From: Sepiola atlantica
Lineage: Eukaryota > Mollusca > Cephalopoda > Sepiida > Sepiolidae
Direction: 5' to 3'
Assembly (NCBI GenBank): GCA_963556195.1
Contig: CAUVYP010000579.1
Span: 2,294,001 to 2,358,000, forward strand
DNA: 64,000 nucleotides
The translations under genes were made by a program, and so were the position numbers. Positions 50,949-63,600 of the stretch are shown here, piece after piece; the first letter of the stretch is position 1; every line of letters begins with the position of its first letter. Under the pieces are notes generated by a model. The model was not told the origin of the DNA, searched no databases, and saw only the letters and a program-made list of their open reading frames with translations.

Positions 50949-53900
50949 TTGTTGATGTTTTGCGTATTCAGTTTGTATCGACATATCTCCGGGAGTACAA
51001 GAGCTGAACTTCTGAAACTTGGTACTTCAGTAGAAAATGTGTGTCCGCTTATGTCTGCAAAGTTTCGGAGCACCATTCTTATAAATGTGGAAGTTATAAA
51101 CACAAGCGATATACCTTTTAAATCGCACTAAATTTTGTTGATGTTTTGCGTATTCAGTTTGTATCGACATATCTCCGGGAGTACAAGAGCTGAACTTCTG
51201 AAACTTGGTACTTCAGTAGAAAATGTGTGTCCGCTAATGTCTGCAAAGTTTCAGAGCACAATTCTTATAAATGTGGAAGTTATAAACAAAATCGATATCA
51301 ACTTAAAATCGCACTAAATTTTGTTGATGTTTTGCGTATTCAGTTTGTATCGACATATCTCCGGGAGTACAAGAGCTGAACTTCTGAAACTTGGTACTTC
51401 AGTAGAAAATGTGTGTCCGCTAATGTCTGCAAAGTTTCAGAGCACAATTCTTATAAATGTGGAAGTTATAAACAAAAGCGATATCAACTTAAAATCGCAC
51501 TAAATTTTGTTGATGTTTTGCGTATTCAGTTTGTATCGACATATCTCCGGGAGTACAAGAGCTGAACTTCTGAAACTTGGTACTTCAGTAGAAAATGTGT
51601 GTCCGCTAATGTCTGCAAAGTTTCAGAGCACAATTTGTATAAATGTGGAAGTTATAAACACAAGCGATATCAACTTAAAATCGCACTAAATTTTGTTGAT
51701 GTTTTGCGTATTCAGTTTGTATCGACATATCTCCGGGAGTACAAGAGCTGAACTTCTGAAACTTGGTACTTCAGTAGAAAATGTGTGTCCGCTTATGTCT
51801 GCAAAGTTTCGGAGCACAATTCTTATAAATGTGGAAGTTATTTACACAAGCGATATACCTTTTAAATCGCACTAAATTTTGTTGATGTTTTGCGTATTCA
51901 GTTTGTATCGACATATCTCCGGGAGTACAAGAGCTGAACTTCTGAAACTTGGTACTTCAGTAGAAGATGTGTGTCCGCTAATGTCTGCAAAGTTTCAGAG
52001 CACAATTCTTATAAATGTGGAAGTTATAAACAAAAGCGATATCAACTTAAAATCGCACTAAATTTTGTTGATGTTTTGCGTATTCAGTTTGTATCGACAT
52101 ATCTCCGGGAGTACAAGAGCTGAACTTCTGAAACTTGGTACTTCAGTAGAAAATGTGTGTCCGCTAATGTCTGCAAAGTTTCAGAGCACAATTTGTATAA
52201 ATGTGGAAGTTATAAACACAAGCGATATCAACTTAAAATCGCACTAAATTTTGTTGATGTTTTGCGTATTCAGTTTGTATCGACATATCTCCGGGAGTAC
52301 AAGAGCTGAACTTCTGAAACTTGGTACTTCAGTAGAAAATGTGTGTCCGCTAATGTCTGCAAAGTTTCGGAGCACAATTCTTATAAATGTGGAAGTTATT
52401 AACAAAAGACCTATCAACTTTAAATCGCACTAAATTTTGTTTATGTTTTGCGTATTCAGTTTGTATCGACATATCTCCGGGAGTACAAGAGCTGAACTTC
52501 TGAAACTTGGTACTTCAGTAGAAAATGTGTGTCCGCTAATGTCTGCAAAGTTTCAGAGCACAATTCTTATAAATGTGGAAGTTATAAACAAAAGCGATAT
52601 CAACTTAAAATCGCACTAAATTTTGTTGATGTTTTGCGTATTCAGTTTGTATCGACATATCTCCGGGAGTACAAGAGCTGAACTTCTGAAACTTGGTACT
52701 TCAGTAGAAAATGTGTGTCCGCTAATGTCTGCAAAGTTTCAGAGCACAATTCTTATAAATGTGGAAGTTATAAACACAAGCGATATCAACTTAAAATCGC
52801 ACTAAATTTTGTTGATGTTTTGCGTATTCAGTTTGTATCGACATATCTCCGGGAGTACAAGAGCTGAACTTCTGAAACTTGGTAGTTCAGTAGAAAATGT
52901 GTGTCCGCTAATGTCTGCAAAGTTTCGGAGCACAATTCTTATAAATGTGAAAGTTATTAACACTAGCGATATACCTTTTAAATCGCACTAAATTTTGTTG
53001 ATGTTTTGCGTATTCAGTTTGTATCGACATATCTCCGGGAGTACAAGAGCTGAACTTCTGAAACTTGGTACTTCAGTAGAAAATGTGTGTCCGCTAATGT
53101 CTGCAAAGTTTCAGAGCACAATTCTTATAAATGTGGAAGTTATAAACAAAAGCGATATCAACTTAAAATCGCACTAAATTTTGTTGATGTTTTGCGTATT
53201 CAGTTTGTATCGACATATCTCCGGGTGTACAAGAGATGAACTTCTGAAACTTGGTACTTCAGTAGAAAATGTGTGTCCGCTAATGTCTGCAAAGTTTCAG
53301 AGCACAATTCTTATAAATGTGGAAGTTATAAACAAAAGCGATGTCAACTTAAAATCGCACTAAATTTTGTTGATGTTTTGCGTATTCAGTTTGTATCGAC
53401 ATATCTCCGGGAGTACAAGAGCTGAACTTCTGAAACTTGGTACTTCAGTAGAAAATGTGTGTCTGCTAATTTCTGCAAAGTTTCAGAGCACAATTTGTAT
53501 AAATGTGGAAGTTATAAACACAAGCGATATCAACTTAAAATCGCACTAAATTTTGTTGATGTTTTGCGTATTCAGTTTGTATCGACATATCTCCGGGAGT
53601 ACAAGAGCTGAACTTCTGAAACTTGGTACTTCAGTAGAAAATGTGTGTCCGCTTATGTCTGCAAAGTTTCGGAGCACAATTCTTATAAATGTGGAAGTTA
53701 TTAACACAAGCGATATACCTTTTAAATCGCACTAAATTTTGTTGATGTTTTGCGTATTCAGTTTGTATCGACATATCTCCGGGAGTACAAGAGCTGAACT
53801 TCTGAAACTTGGTACTTCAGTAGAAAATGTGTGTCCGCTAATGTCTGCAAAGTTTCAGAGCACAATTCTTATAAATGTGGAAGTTATAAACAAAAGCGAT

Positions 53901-55784
53901 ATCAACTTAAAATCGCACTAAATTTTGTTGATGTTTTGCGTATTCAGTTTGTATCGACATATCTCCGGGAGTACAAGAGCTGAACTTCTGAAACTTGGTA
54001 CTTCAGTAGAAAATGTGTGTCCGCTAATGTCTGCAAAGTTTCAGAGCACAATTCTTATAAATGTGGAAGTTATAAACAAAAGCGATATCAACTTAAAATC
54101 GCACTAAATTTTGTTGATGTTTTGCGTATTCAGTTTGTATCGACATATCTCCGGGAGTACAAGAGCTGAACTTCTGAAACTTGGTACTTCAGTAGAAAAT
54201 GTGTGTCCGCTAATGTCTGCAAAGTTTCAGAGCACAATTTGTATAAATGTGGAAGTTATAAACACAAGCGATATCAACTTAAAATCGCACTAAATTTTGT
54301 TGATGTTTTGCGTATTCAGTTTGTATCGACATATCTCCGGGAGTACAAGAGCTGAACTTCTGAAACTTGGTACTTCAGTAGAAAATGTGTGTCCGCTAAT
54401 GTCTGCAAAGTTTCGGAGCACAATTCTTATAAATGTGGAAGTTATTAACAAAAGACCTATCAACTTTAAATCGCACTAAATTTTGTTTATGTTTTGCGTA
54501 TTCAGTTTGTATCGACATATCTCCGGGAGTACAAGAGCTGAACTTCTGAAACTTGGTACTTCAGTAGAAAATGTGTGTCCGCTTATGTCTGCAAAGTTTC
54601 GGAGCACAATTCTTATAAATGTGGAAGTTATTAACACAAGCGATATACCTTTTAAATCGCACTAAATTTTGTTGATGTTTTGCGTATTCAGTTTGTATCG
54701 ACATATCTCCGGGAGTACAAGAGCTGAACTTCTGAAACTTGGTACTTCAGTAGAAAATGTGTGTCCGCTAATATCTGCAGAGTTTCAGAGCACAATTCTT
54801 ATAAATGTGGAAGTTATAAACAAAAGCGATATCAACTTAAAATCGCACTAAATTTTGTTGATGTTTTGCGTATTCAGTTTGTATCGACATATCTCCGGGA
54901 GTACAAGAGCTGAATTTCTGAAACTTGGTACTTCAGTAGAAAATGTGTGTCCGCTAATGTCTGCAAAGTTTCGGAGCACAATTCTTATAAATGTGAAAGT
55001 TATTAACACAAGCGATATACCTTTTAAATCGCACTAAAATTTGTTGATGTTTTGCGTATTCAGTTTGTATCGACATATCTCCGGGAGTACAAGAGCTGAA
55101 CTTCTGAAACTTGGTACTTCAGTAGAAAATGTGTGTCCGCTAATGTCTGCAAAGTTTCAGAGCACAATTCTTATAAATGTGGAAGTTATTAACACAAGCG
55201 ATATACCTTTTAAATCGCACTAAATTTTGTTTATGTTTTGCGTATTCAGTTTGTATCGAGATATCTCCGGGGGTACAAGAGCTGAACTTCTGAAACTTGG
55301 TACTTCAGTAGAAAATGTGTGTCCGCTAATGTCTGCAAAGTTTCGGAGCACAATTCTTATAAATGTGGAAGTTATAAACAAAAGCGATATCAACTTAAAA
55401 TCGCACTAAATTGTGTTGATGTTTTGCGTATTCAGTTTGTATCGACATATCTCCGGGAGTACAAGAGCTGAACTTCTGAAACTTGGTACTTCAGTAGAAA
55501 ATGTGTGTCCGCTAATATCTGCAAAGTTTCGGAGCACAATTCTTATAAATGTGGAAGTTATTAACAAAAGACCTATCAACTTTAAATCGCACTAAATTTT
55601 GTTTATGTTTTGCGTATTCAGTTTGTATCGACATATCTCCGCGAGTACAAGAGCTGAACTTCTGAAACTTGGTACTTCAGTAGAAAATGTGTGTCGGCTA
55701 ATGTCTGCAAAGTTTCGGAGCACAATTCTGATAAATGTGGAAGTTATAAACAAAAGCGATATCAACTTAAAATCGCACTAAATT
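50949..55784 (+). repeat. 26-monomer HOR, copy 1 (4,836 bp)
   Basis: The order is M5-M1-M1-M2-M5-M1-M2-M3-M1-M7-M6-M1-M1, then M9-M5-M1-M1-M2-M3-M5-M1-M6-M8-DM4-M3-M4. Markers shared with copy 2 include GCACCATTC in the first unit, AACAAAATCGATATC, GTAGAAGATGTG, GGTAGTTCAG with AACACTAGCG, AGCGATGTCAAC, CTAATATCTGCAGAG, CTAATATCTGCAAAG, and GTGTCGGCTAATG with ATTCTGATAAATG in the last unit. The first eight units also match the 36-monomer unit from 34953 on. The D palindrome returns here after about 25 kb without it. Confidence 0.93.
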
Positions 55785-58700
55785 TTGTTGATGTTTTGCG
55801 TATTCAGTTTGTATCGACATATCTCCGGGAGTACAAGAGCTGAACTTCTGAAACTTGGTACTTCAGTAGAAAATGTGTGTCCGCTTATGTCTGCAAAGTT
55901 TCGGAGCACCATTCTTATAAATGTGGAAGTTATAAACACAAGCGATATACCTTTTAAATCGCACTAAATTTTGTTGATGTTTTGCGTATTCAGTTTGTAT
56001 CGACATATCTCCGGGAGTACAAGAGCTGAACTTCTGAAACTTGGTACTTCAGTAGAAAATGTGTGTCCGCTAATGTCTGCAAAGTTTCAGAGCACAATTC
56101 TTATAAATGTGGAAGTTATAAACAAAATCGATATCAACTTAAAATCGCACTAAATTTTGTTGATGTTTTGCGTATTCAGTTTGTATCGACATATCTCCGG
56201 GAGTACAAGAGCTGAACTTCTGAAACTTGGTACTTCAGTAGAAAATGTGTGTCCGCTAATGTCTGCAAAGTTTCAGAGCACAATTCTTATAAATGTGGAA
56301 GTTATAAACAAAAGCGATATCAACTTAAAATCGCACTAAATTTTGTTGATGTTTTGCGTATTCAGTTTGTATCGACATATCTCCGGGAGTACAAGAGCTG
56401 AACTTCTGAAACTTGGTACTTCAGTAGAAAATGTGTGTCCGCTAATGTCTGCAAAGTTTCAGAGCACAATTTGTATAAATGTGGAAGTTATAAACACAAG
56501 CGATATCAACTTAAAATCGCACTAAATTTTGTTGATGTTTTGCGTATTCAGTTTGTATCGACATATCTCCGGGAGTACAAGAGCTGAACTTCTGAAACTT
56601 GGTACTTCAGTAGAAAATGTGTGTCCGCTTATGTCTGCAAAGTTTCGGAGCACAATTCTTATAAATGTGGAAGTTATTTACACAAGCGATATACCTTTTA
56701 AATCGCACTAAATTTTGTTGATGTTTTGCGTATTCAGTTTGTATCGACATATCTCCGGGAGTACAAGAGCTGAACTTCTGAAACTTGGTACTTCAGTAGA
56801 AGATGTGTGTCCGCTAATGTCTGCAAAGTTTCAGAGCACAATTCTTATAAATGTGGAAGTTATAAACAAAAGCGATATCAACTTAAAATCGCACTAAATT
56901 TTGTTGATGTTTTGCGTATTCAGTTTGTATCGACATATCTCCGGGAGTACAAGAGCTGAACTTCTGAAACTTGGTACTTCAGTAGAAAATGTGTGTCCGC
57001 TAATGTCTGCAAAGTTTCAGAGCACAATTTGTATAAATGTGGAAGTTATAAACACAAGCGATATCAACTTAAAATCGCACTAAATTTTGTTGATGTTTTG
57101 CGTATTCAGTTTGTATCGACATATCTCCGGGAGTACAAGAGCTGAACTTCTGAAACTTGGTACTTCAGTAGAAAATGTGTGTCCGCTAATGTCTGCAAAG
57201 TTTCGGAGCACAATTCTTATAAATGTGGAAGTTATTAACAAAAGACCTATCAACTTTAAATCGCACTAAATTTTGTTTATGTTTTGCGTATTCAGTTTGT
57301 ATCGACATATCTCCGGGAGTACAAGAGCTGAACTTCTGAAACTTGGTACTTCAGTAGAAAATGTGTGTCCGCTAATGTCTGCAAAGTTTCAGAGCACAAT
57401 TCTTATAAATGTGGAAGTTATAAACAAAAGCGATATCAACTTAAAATCGCACTAAATTTTGTTGATGTTTTGCGTATTCAGTTTGTATCGACATATCTCC
57501 GGGAGTACAAGAGCTGAACTTCTGAAACTTGGTACTTCAGTAGAAAATGTGTGTCCGCTAATGTCTGCAAAGTTTCAGAGCACAATTCTTATAAATGTGG
57601 AAGTTATAAACACAAGCGATATCAACTTAAAATCGCACTAAATTTTGTTGATGTTTTGCGTATTCAGTTTGTATCGACATATCTCCGGGAGTACAAGAGC
57701 TGAACTTCTGAAACTTGGTAGTTCAGTAGAAAATGTGTGTCCGCTAATGTCTGCAAAGTTTCGGAGCACAATTCTTATAAATGTGAAAGTTATTAACACT
57801 AGCGATATACCTTTTAAATCGCACTAAATTTTGTTGATGTTTTGCGTATTCAGTTTGTATCGACATATCTCCGGGAGTACAAGAGCTGAACTTCTGAAAC
57901 TTGGTACTTCAGTAGAAAATGTGTGTCCGCTAATGTCTGCAAAGTTTCAGAGCACAATTCTTATAAATGTGGAAGTTATAAACAAAAGCGATATCAACTT
58001 AAAATCGCACTAAATTTTGTTGATGTTTTGCGTATTCAGTTTGTATCGACATATCTCCGGGTGTACAAGAGATGAACTTCTGAAACTTGGTACTTCAGTA
58101 GAAAATGTGTGTCCGCTAATGTCTGCAAAGTTTCAGAGCACAATTCTTATAAATGTGGAAGTTATAAACAAAAGCGATGTCAACTTAAAATCGCACTAAA
58201 TTTTGTTGATGTTTTGCGTATTCAGTTTGTATCGACATATCTCCGGGAGTACAAGAGCTGAACTTCTGAAACTTGGTACTTCAGTAGAAAATGTGTGTCC
58301 GCTAATTTCTGCAAAGTTTCAGAGCACAATTTGTATAAATGTGGAAGTTATAAACACAAGCGATATCAACTTAAAATCGCACTAAATTTTGTTGATGTTT
58401 TGCGTATTCAGTTTGTATCGACATATCTCCGGGAGTACAAGAGCTGAACTTCTGAAACTTGGTACTTCAGTAGAAAATGTGTGTCCGCTTATGTCTGCAA
58501 AGTTTCGGAGCACAATTCTTATAAATGTGGAAGTTATTAACACAAGCGATATACCTTTTAAATCGCACTAAATTTTGTTGATGTTTTGCGTATTCAGTTT
58601 GTATCGACATATCTCCGGGAGTACAAGAGCTGAACTTCTGAAACTTGGTACTTCAGTAGAAAATGTGTGTCCGCTAATGTCTGCAAAGTTTCAGAGCACA

Positions 58701-60620
58701 ATTCTTATAAATGTGGAAGTTATAAACAAAAGCGATATCAACTTAAAATCGCACTAAATTTTGTTGATGTTTTGCGTATTCAGTTTGTATCGACATATCT
58801 CCGGGAGTACAAGAGCTGAACTTCTGAAACTTGGTACTTCAGTAGAAAATGTGTGTCCGCTAATGTCTGCAAAGTTTCAGAGCACAATTCTTATAAATGT
58901 GGAAGTTATAAACAAAAGCGATATCAACTTAAAATCGCACTAAATTTTGTTGATGTTTTGCGTATTCAGTTTGTATCGACATATCTCCGGGAGTACAAGA
59001 GCTGAACTTCTGAAACTTGGTACTTCAGTAGAAAATGTGTGTCCGCTAATGTCTGCAAAGTTTCAGAGCACAATTTGTATAAATGTGGAAGTTATAAACA
59101 CAAGCGATATCAACTTAAAATCGCACTAAATTTTGTTGATGTTTTGCGTATTCAGTTTGTATCGACATATCTCCGGGAGTACAAGAGCTGAACTTCTGAA
59201 ACTTGGTACTTCAGTAGAAAATGTGTGTCCGCTAATGTCTGCAAAGTTTCGGAGCACAATTCTTATAAATGTGGAAGTTATTAACAAAAGACCTATCAAC
59301 TTTAAATCGCACTAAATTTTGTTTATGTTTTGCGTATTCAGTTTGTATCGACATATCTCCGGGAGTACAAGAGCTGAACTTCTGAAACTTGGTACTTCAG
59401 TAGAAAATGTGTGTCCGCTTATGTCTGCAAAGTTTCGGAGCACAATTCTTATAAATGTGGAAGTTATTAACACAAGCGATATACCTTTTAAATCGCACTA
59501 AATTTTGTTGATGTTTTGCGTATTCAGTTTGTATCGACATATCTCCGGGAGTACAAGAGCTGAACTTCTGAAACTTGGTACTTCAGTAGAAAATGTGTGT
59601 CCGCTAATATCTGCAGAGTTTCAGAGCACAATTCTTATAAATGTGGAAGTTATAAACAAAAGCGATATCAACTTAAAATCGCACTAAATTTTGTTGATGT
59701 TTTGCGTATTCAGTTTGTATCGACATATCTCCGGGAGTACAAGAGCTGAATTTCTGAAACTTGGTACTTCAGTAGAAAATGTGTGTCCGCTAATGTCTGC
59801 AAAGTTTCGGAGCACAATTCTTATAAATGTGAAAGTTATTAACACAAGCGATATACCTTTTAAATCGCACTAAATTTTGTTGATGTTTTGCGTATTCAGT
59901 TTGTATCGACATATCTCCGGGAGTACAAGAGCTGAACTTCTGAAACTTGGTACTTCAGTAGAAAATGTGTGTCCACTAATGTCTGCAAAGTTTCAGAGCA
60001 CAATTCTTATAAATGTGGAAGTTATTAACACAAGCGATATACCTTTTAAATCGCACTAAATTTTGTTTATGTTTTGCGTATTCAGTTTGTATCGAGATAT
60101 CTCCGGGGGTACAAGAGCTGAACTTCTGAAACTTGGTACTTCAGTAGAAAATGTGTGTCCGCTAATGTCTGCAAAGTTTCGGAGCACAATTCTTATAAAT
60201 GTGGAAGTTATAAACAAAAGCGATATCAACTTAAAATCGCACTAAATTGTGTTGATGTTTTGCGTATTCAGTTTGTATCGACATATCTCCGGGAGTACAA
60301 GAGCTGAACTTCTGAAACTTGGTACTTCAGTAGAAAATGTGTGTCCGCTAATATCTGCAAAGTTTCGGAGCACAATTCTTATAAATGTGGAAGTTATTAA
60401 CAAAAGACCTATCAACTTTAAATCGCACTAAATTTTGTTTATGTTTTGCGTATTCAGTTTGTATCGACATATCTCCGGGAGTACAAGAGCTGAACTTCTG
60501 AAACTTGGTACTTCAGTAGAAAATGTGTGTCGGCTAATGTCTGCAAAGTTTCGGAGCACAATTCTGATAAATGTGGAAGTTATAAACAAAAGCGATATCA
60601 ACTTAAAATCGCACTAAATT
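55785..60620 (+). repeat. 26-monomer HOR, copy 2 (4,836 bp)
   Basis: All 26 units repeat copy 1 in order and markers. I found four single-base differences: 53464/58300, 55039/59875, 55642/60478 and 55139/59975, giving about 99.9% identity. The match ends where an M5 unit with GCTAATG and TTATTAAC follows at 60621, unlike the GCTTATG and TATAAAC form that opens the repeat. Confidence 0.93.
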
Positions 60621-63600
60621 TTGTTGATGTTTTGCGTATTCAGTTTGTATCGACATATCTCCGGGAGTACAAGAGCTGAACTTCTGAAACTTGGTACTTC
60701 AGTAGAAAATGTGTGTCCGCTAATGTCTGCAAAGTTTCGGAGCACAATTCTTATAAATGTGGAAGTTATTAACACAAGCGATATACCTTTTAAATCGCAC
60801 TAAATTTTGTTGATGTTTTGCGTATTCAGTTTGTATCGACATATCTCCGGGGGTACAAGAGCTGAACTTCTGAAACTTGGTACTTCAGTAGAAAATGTGT
60901 GTCCGCTAATGTCTGCAAAGTTTCAGAGCACAATTCTTATAAATGTGGAAGTTATAAACAAAAGCGATATCAACTTAAAATCGCACTAAATTTTGTTGAT
61001 GTTTTGCGTATTCAGTTTGTATCGACATATCTCCGGGAGTACAAGAGCTGAACTTCTGAAACTTGGTACTTCAGTAGAAAATGTGTGTCCGCTAATGTCT
61101 GCAAAGTTTCAGAGCACAATTCTTATAAATGTGGAAGTTATAAACACAAGCGATATCAACTTAAAATCGCACTAAATTTTGTTGATGTTTTGCGTATTCA
61201 GTTTGTATCGACATATCTCCGGGAGTACAAGAGCTGAACTTCTGAAACTTGGTACTTCAGTAGAAAATGTGTGTCCGCTAATGTCTGCAAAGTTTCGGAG
61301 CACAATTATTTTAAATGTGAAAGTTATTAACACAAGCGATATACCTTTTAAATCGCACTAAATTTTGTTGATGTTTTGCGTATTCAGTTTGTATCGACAT
61401 ATCTCCGGGAGTACAAGAGCTGAACTTCTGAAACTTGGTACTTCAGTAGAAAATGTGTGTCCGCTAATGTCTGCAAAGTTTCGGAGCACAATTCTTATAA
61501 ATGTGGAAGTTATAAACAAAAGCGATATCAACTTAAAATCGCACTAAATTTTGTTGATGTTTTGCGTATTCAGTTTGTATCGACATATCTCCGGGAGTAC
61601 AAGAGCTGAACTTCTGAAACTTGGTACTTCAGTAGAAAATGTGTGTCCGCTAATGTCTGCAAAGTTTCAGAGCATAATTTGTATAAATGTGGAAGTTATA
61701 AACACAAGCGATATCAACTTAAAATCGCACTAAATTTTGTTGATGTTTTGCGTATTCAGTTTGTATCGACATATCTCCGGGAGTACAAGAGCTGAACTTC
61801 TGAAACTTGGTACTTCAGTAGAAAATGTGTGTCCGCTTATGTCTGCAAAGTTTCGGAGCACAATTCTTATAAATGTGGAAGTTATTAACACAAGCGATAT
61901 ACCTTTTAAATCGCACTAAATTTTGTTGATGTTTTGCGTATTCAGTTTGTATCGACATATCTCCGGGAGTACAAGAGCTGAACTTCTGAAACTTGGTACT
62001 TCAGTAGAAAATGTGTGTCCGCTAATGTCTGCAAAGTTTCAGAGCACAATTCTTATAAATGTGGAAGTTATAAACAAAAGCGATATCAACTTAAAATCGC
62101 ACTAAATTTTGTTGATGTTTTGCGTATTCAGTTTGTATCGACATATCTCCGGGAGTACAAGAGCTGAACTTCTGAAACTTGGTACTTCAGTAGAAAATGT
62201 GTGTCCGCTAATGTCTGCAAAGTTTCAGAGCACAATTTGTATAAATGTGGAAGTTATAAACACAAGCGATATCAACTTAAAATCGCACTAAATTTTGTTG
62301 ATGTTTTGCGTATTCAGTTTGTATCGACATATCTCCGGGAGTACAAGAGCTGAACTTCTGAAACTTGGTACTTCAGTAGAAAATGTGTGTCCGCTAATGT
62401 CTGCAAAGTTTCAGAGCACAATTCTTATAAATGTGGAAGTTTTAAACAAAAACGATATCAACTTAAAATCGCACTAAATTTTGTTGATGTTTTGCGTATT
62501 CAGTTTGTATCGACATATCTCCGGGAGTACAAGAGCTGAACTTCTGAAACTTGGTACTTCAGTAGAAAATGTGTGTCCGCTAATGTCTGCAAAGTTTCAG
62601 AGCACAATTCTTATAAATGTGGAAGATATAGACAAAAGCGATATCAACTTAAAATCGCACTAAATTTTGTTGATGTTTTGCGTATTCAGTTTGTATCGAC
62701 ATATCTCCGGGAGTACAAGAGCTGAACTTCTGAAACTTGGTACTTCAGTAGAAAATGTGTGTCCGCTAATTTCTGCAAAGTTTCAGAGCACAATTTGTAT
62801 AAATGTGGAAGTTATAAACACAAGCGATATCAACTTAAAATCGCACTAAATTTTGTTGATGTTTTGCGTATTCAGTTTGTATCGACATATCTCCGGGAGT
62901 ACAAGAGCTGAACTTCTGAAACTTGGTACTTCAGTAGAAAATGTGTGTCCGCTTATGTCTGCAAAGTTTCGGAGCACAATTCTTATAAATGTGGAAGTTA
63001 TAAACACAAGCGATATACCTTTTAAATCGCACTAAATTTTGTTGATGTTTTGCGTATTCAGTTTGTATCGACATATCTCCGGGAGTACAAGAGCTGAACT
63101 TCTGAAACTTGGTACTTCAGTAGAAAATGTGTGTCCGCTAATGTCTGCAAAGTTTCAGAGCACAATTCTTATAAATGTGGAAGTTATAAACAAAAGCGAT
63201 ATCAACTTAAAATCGCACTAAATTTTGTTGATGTTTTGCGTATTCAGTTTGTATCGACATATCTCCGGGAGTACAAGAGCTGAACTTCTGAAACTTGGTA
63301 CTTCAGTAGAAAATGTGTGTCCGCTAATGTCTGCAAAGTTTCAGAGCACAATTCTTATAAATGTGGAAGTTATAAACAAAAGCGATATCAACTTAAAATC
63401 GCACTAAATTTTGTTGATGTTTTGCGTATTCAGTTTGTATCGACATATCTCCGGGAGTACAAGAGCTGAACTTCTGAAACTTGGTACTTCAGTAGAAAAT
63501 GTGTGTCCGCTAATGTCTGCAAAGTTTCAGAGCACAATTTGTATAAATGTGGAAGTTATTAACACAAGCGATATCAACTTAAAATCGCACTAAATTTTGT

